From NCBI GenBank assembly GCA_019415945.1, contig DXYF01000032.1, positions 1 to 64,000 on the forward strand: a stretch of DNA of 64,000 nt, read 5' to 3'. The translations under genes were made by a program, and so were the position numbers. The notes under the pieces are model-generated. The model was not told where the DNA came from. It did no database searches and saw only the letters and a program-made list of their open reading frames with translations. Below are positions 61,595 to 64,000 of this stretch, piece after piece. The stretch comes from Clostridiales bacterium. GTDB lineage: Bacteria > Bacillota > Clostridia > Oscillospirales > Acutalibacteraceae. Numbering within the stretch: position 1 is the stretch's first letter; every line of letters begins with the position of its first letter.

Positions 61595-61763
61595 CCGTCA
61601 GCCGAAAGAACGGCTGCATACAAATAAGTAAGCGGCAGACTTACTGCATCGCATCGGAAATACTGCTTAATGCTGCTCGGTTCCCCGCCTGACATGGTTC
61701 ACAGACCCCAATCGCACAGGGCCTGCCGCTCACTTAATTGCACGCTGTGACTTCTTGCAATTC
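61595..61763 (-). ncRNA. ffs: Signal recognition particle RNA
   Basis: Minus strand. It contains the near-invariant SRP apical domain GAACCATGTCAGGCGGGGAA followed by CCGAGCAGCA (about 61671-61700). A long stem AAGTGAGCGGCAG / CTGCCGCTTACTT encloses it. The 3' end has GCAGCCGTTC.../GACGGCTTGC then T6, a terminator. The 5' part (TTGCA...TGCAA hairpin, 61737-61760) may be a reduced Alu-like domain. The ends are inferred from promoter and terminator. Confidence 0.9.
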
Positions 61764-61769
61764 GTCCGT

Positions 61770-61798
61770 ATTATACCATACCATACAAAAAAAATCAA
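61770..61798 (-). promoter_or_regulatory. Promoter of SRP RNA
   Basis: On the minus strand -35 TTGATT (61793-61798), 17-bp spacer, -10 TATAAT (61770-61775). Start predicted at ~61763. Confidence 0.85.
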
Positions 61799-61864
61799 TA
61801 GTTATTTGTTAAATATTTAATACAGATACTCATTAAATTTTTTGATTTTTGGGAATAGATACAA

Positions 61865-61898
61865 AAAGCGTTGCAGTTTCCTGCAACGCAAATTTGTA
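61865..61898 (-). terminator. Terminator of the surface protein gene
   Basis: GCGTTGCAG / CTGCAACGC with loop GAAA on the minus strand, followed by TTTTTG, ~27 bases past the stop at 61925. Confidence 0.9.
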
Positions 61899-61924
61899 AG
61901 TATTATGCTTATAAATAAGCTGAA

Positions 61925-62974
61925 TTATTCTTCTCTCTTCTTTCTTGCAAGGAAAGCAACTCCTGCTGCTGCAAGCATAAGAGCACCGAATACAAAGAAT
62001 ATTGTTGTTTCCTGACCTGACTGAACAGAACCCGAACCTGAACCTGAGCCTGAACCTGAGCTTGAACCTGAACCGCTGAGGTTAGTGCTTGTTCCGCCTG
62101 CTTCAACCTTTTCAAGAGCGTCTTTATCAACTTTTTTTCCGTCATTTGTAGGATCAGTGCATGATTCAAGAATCTTTTCGATAGCATCAATCTTAGTCTG
62201 ATCGTCAGCAGCTCTCTGCTTTACAACACCCATTACATCAATGGGGCTGATCACAAGTTCATTGAGAAGATCCTGTGTAAGGTCTGTCTTTGCGGGATCA
62301 TCATAATACTGCATGAGATAGTTAGCAAGAAGAGTTACATCTGACTCGCCCTCCGGGAAAGCAGAACCAACGATGTTACCTGTTGAAGTGATCTTTCTCT
62401 CAGGACCGCAGTCGGGGTTGTTTTCCCAAACTGCAACATTAGCCTTCTTAGCTGAATCTTCAGGGTTCTCAATCTGCTCACCGTTGCAATACATTGTATC
62501 GCCGATGCAAGCACCGCTCATGATTGCGTTGTATGTCTGCATACCGGTATTAGCACTGAAAATTACGCAATAGATCTTGCCATCAGACTTACTGAACTCG
62601 TGACCTGTCTTTGAAAGATCATAAGTAGCAATACCTGTTTCCTTGTCGTATGTAGCAAGCTCTGCCTTTGTCTGCCACTCAGGCCAAGCTTCGCCGGATG
62701 ATGTAGGAGTACCGTCTGCCTTCCAAATGTGGCAGTAAACAGTCTTTACATTACCCCATTTAGACTTTTCAACATCAAAGCTGATTGTATTTCCTGCACC
62801 AACTTCTGATGAAGCACTGTCAGCACCAACCTCTGATGAACTATCTGCAGAAACAACTGCTGAATCCTCTGCAGCTACTGTTTCAACTTCAGCTTCAGCT
62901 GCACTTGCTGTTATTGCCGCTGTACCTGTGATCATTGCAGCAGCAACAAAAAGGCTTGCAATTTTCTTGAACAT
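61925..62974 (-). CDS. Secreted, membrane-anchored protein with starch-binding-like module
   Basis: A 349-residue exported protein: signal peptide MFKKIASLFVAAAMITGTAAITASAAEA, an acidic Ser-rich linker with a SSEVGADSASSEVG duplication, a beta module at ~65-205 (WGNVKTVYCHIWKADGT..WPEWQTKAELATYDKETGIATYDLSKTG..YCVIFSANTGMQTYN) that resembles CBM26-type starch-binding domains, a helical domain, a Gly-Ser repeat linker (~300-320), and a C-terminal hydrophobic anchor FFVFGALMLAAAGVAFLARKKREE. The anchor lacks a canonical LPxTG before it. Expected to bind starch at the cell surface. AGGAGGAG precedes the ATG. Confidence 0.82.
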   Translation of the reverse strand: MFKKIASLFVAAAMITGTAAITASAAEAEVETVAAEDSAVVSADSSSEVGADSASSEVGAGNTISFDVEKSKWGNVKTVYCHIWKADGTPTSSGEAWPEWQTKAELATYDKETGIATYDLSKTGHEFSKSDGKIYCVIFSANTGMQTYNAIMSGACIGDTMYCNGEQIENPEDSAKKANVAVWENNPDCGPERKITSTGNIVGSAFPEGESDVTLLANYLMQYYDDPAKTDLTQDLLNELVISPIDVMGVVKQRAADDQTKIDAIEKILESCTDPTNDGKKVDKDALEKVEAGGTSTNLSGSGSSSGSGSGSGSGSVQSGQETTIFFVFGALMLAAAGVAFLARKKREE

Positions 62975-63035
62975 TTTTAATCTCCTCCTAAATTGTTCGT
63001 GAAATCAAAGATATAATATATATCTCAGTAAGGCT

Positions 63036-63064
63036 ATTATACAATAATTGCAAAAAAACTTCAA
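63036..63064 (-). promoter_or_regulatory. Promoter of the surface protein gene
   Basis: On the minus strand -35 TTGAAG (63059-63064), 17-bp spacer, -10 TATAAT (63036-63041), giving a ~55-base leader. Confidence 0.8.
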
Positions 63065-63175
63065 TACCTTTAAATTAATTGTAACACGGTTATTTGCACA
63101 ATATTTCCCTTTGTAATTTGTACAACATAACTAAATTTAATTAGATTTTAACTAAATATATAATTATGTCATAAA

Positions 63176-64000
63176 TTATTTAAGCATTGAATATACTGTT
63201 TCTTTGACCGTTGAAAGAGCAAACTCTACTTTTTCGGGTTCCTTTGCACCTGCCATCGCCATATCGGGTTTGCCGCCGCCGTTGCCGCCTGCTGCCTGAG
63301 CTACTGCCTTTACAATTTTACCTGCATTTGCACCTAATGAAACAGCCTCTTTTCCGCAAGCCGCTGCAAATGTTACCTTGCCTTCGCTGACTGCACCCAA
63401 AACTATAACAACTTTCGGAGCATTTGCCTTGGCATTTTCACACATAGAACGAAGCACATCTGCATTTGCATTGTTTACTACGCCTGTCACAATTCTCACG
63501 CCGTTTTCAACCTCAGTACCTGCAAACAGCTCTGCAAGCTGTGCTGAGGCAAGCTTTGTATTCAGCTCATTTATTTCCTTTTGCTGAGCCTTAATGAGCA
63601 TTTCTGCCTTTTGAACGCCCTCGACAACAGATTTGGGATTTGAAATCTTGAGAGCCGAGCAAACACCCATTATTACAGCATTTGCATTATTTATATAATT
63701 AAGTACGCCGTTTCCTGTGAGAGCTTCAATTCTCCTTACACCTGCTGCAACGGAGCCTTCCTGACGGATTTTAAACAATCCGAGATTTGAGGTATTTTTC
63801 GCATGTGTACCTCCGCAAAATTCAACGGAAAAGTCACCGGCACTTACAACTCGAACCACATCGCCGTATTTTTCACCAAACAGAGCCATTGCACCAAGCT
63901 TTTTAGCTTCTTCAATCGGCATTTCACGGGTATTTACATCAATAGCTTCGAAAATCTTTTGGTTTACAAGATTTTCTGCTTCAATCAACTCTTTTGCACT
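63176..64000 (-). CDS. alaS: Alanyl-tRNA synthetase, C-terminal part (continues beyond window)
   Basis: The frame is open to the window edge (SAKELIEAENLVNQKIFEA...), so the gene begins outside. The part seen covers the editing domain with the zinc-binding FCGGTHAKNTSNLGLFKI and RRIEALTGNGVLNYI, a coiled coil (KAEMLIKAQQKEINELNTKLASAQ), and the C-Ala domain ending with the glycine-rich AAGGNGGGKPDMAMAGAKEPEKVEFAL. This region removes mischarged Ser or Gly from tRNA-Ala. Confidence 0.96.
   Translation of the reverse strand, partial: SAKELIEAENLVNQKIFEAIDVNTREMPIEEAKKLGAMALFGEKYGDVVRVVSAGDFSVEFCGGTHAKNTSNLGLFKIRQEGSVAAGVRRIEALTGNGVLNYINNANAVIMGVCSALKISNPKSVVEGVQKAEMLIKAQQKEINELNTKLASAQLAELFAGTEVENGVRIVTGVVNNANADVLRSMCENAKANAPKVVIVLGAVSEGKVTFAAACGKEAVSLGANAGKIVKAVAQAAGGNGGGKPDMAMAGAKEPEKVEFALSTVKETVYSMLK

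Noticed and set aside
61595..61763. A riboswitch upstream of dnaX
   Set aside because: The conserved apical sequence GAACC..GTCAGG..GGAA..AGCAGCA identifies SRP RNA instead.

Overview
The window looks like a chromosome segment of a low-to-moderate GC, Gram-positive gut-type Clostridia, most likely Oscillospiraceae/Ruminococcaceae. Reasons: Firmicutes-style GGAGG ribosome sites with frequent TTG and GTG starts, RNase J, GdpP, HPr with both His15 and Ser46, a dnaX-ybaB-recR cluster, a Gram-positive type IV pilus locus without a secretin, and a secreted protein with a starch-binding-like module. Most genes lie on the minus strand. The species is not identifiable from sequence alone.

Region by region. 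0-1.3 kb: a MerR regulator and a carboxymuconolactone decarboxylase/cupin protein behind a textbook MerR promoter. 1.4-7.2 kb: a fructose PTS operon fruR-fruK-fruA-ptsH-ptsI. 7.4-8.2 kb: tcdA. 8.5-9.9 kb: a tyrosine recombinase gene enclosed by a perfect 32-bp inverted repeat, a possible self-inverting segment. 10.0-11.4 kb: an isolated phage-type lysis module (coiled-coil membrane protein, holin, amidase). 11.5-26.8 kb: housekeeping genes uvrA, ftsH, hpt, tilS, dnaB, rplI, gdpP, rnj, then on the plus strand rnhA, cysteine desulfurase and iscU. 26.9-38.7 kb: a type IV pilus locus including a PilM-PilN-like fusion. 39.2-42.6 kb: copper export (copA with a fused C-terminal chaperone domain, csoR). 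42.7-46.8 kb: small membrane proteins, a GH13 enzyme and two flavodoxin-fold proteins.

47.3-52.8 kb is a complete type II-C CRISPR-Cas locus: a divergent tracrRNA upstream of cas9, a compact 1081-residue Cas9, cas1, cas2 and a 10-repeat/9-spacer array. The primary tracrRNA is predicted to carry two tandem anti-repeats, and the cas9 promoter appears to lie inside the degenerate one. Immediately past the tracrRNA terminator is a structured ~88-nt element that recurs (~87% identical, with a compensated stem) upstream of csoR; I do not recognise it.

53-57.9 kb is an accretion island abutting the 3' end of the tmRNA gene: a HipA-like kinase with a HipB-like regulator, a ParR/ParM-type partition pair with an upstream repeat region, an IS110-family transposase preceded by a structured leader that is a candidate bridge RNA, and the 3' end of a broken integrase. 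A second copy of that integrase tail lies at about 52,975, suggesting successive insertions at one site. 57.9-64 kb returns to core genes: ssrA (tmRNA), smpB, recR, ybaB, dnaX, SRP RNA, a starch-binding-like surface protein and the 3' part of alaS.

The strongest candidates for something undescribed are the tandem anti-repeat tracrRNA/cas9 control region, the two-copy structured RNA element, the invertible recombinase segment next to the lysis module, and the IS110 leader RNA.
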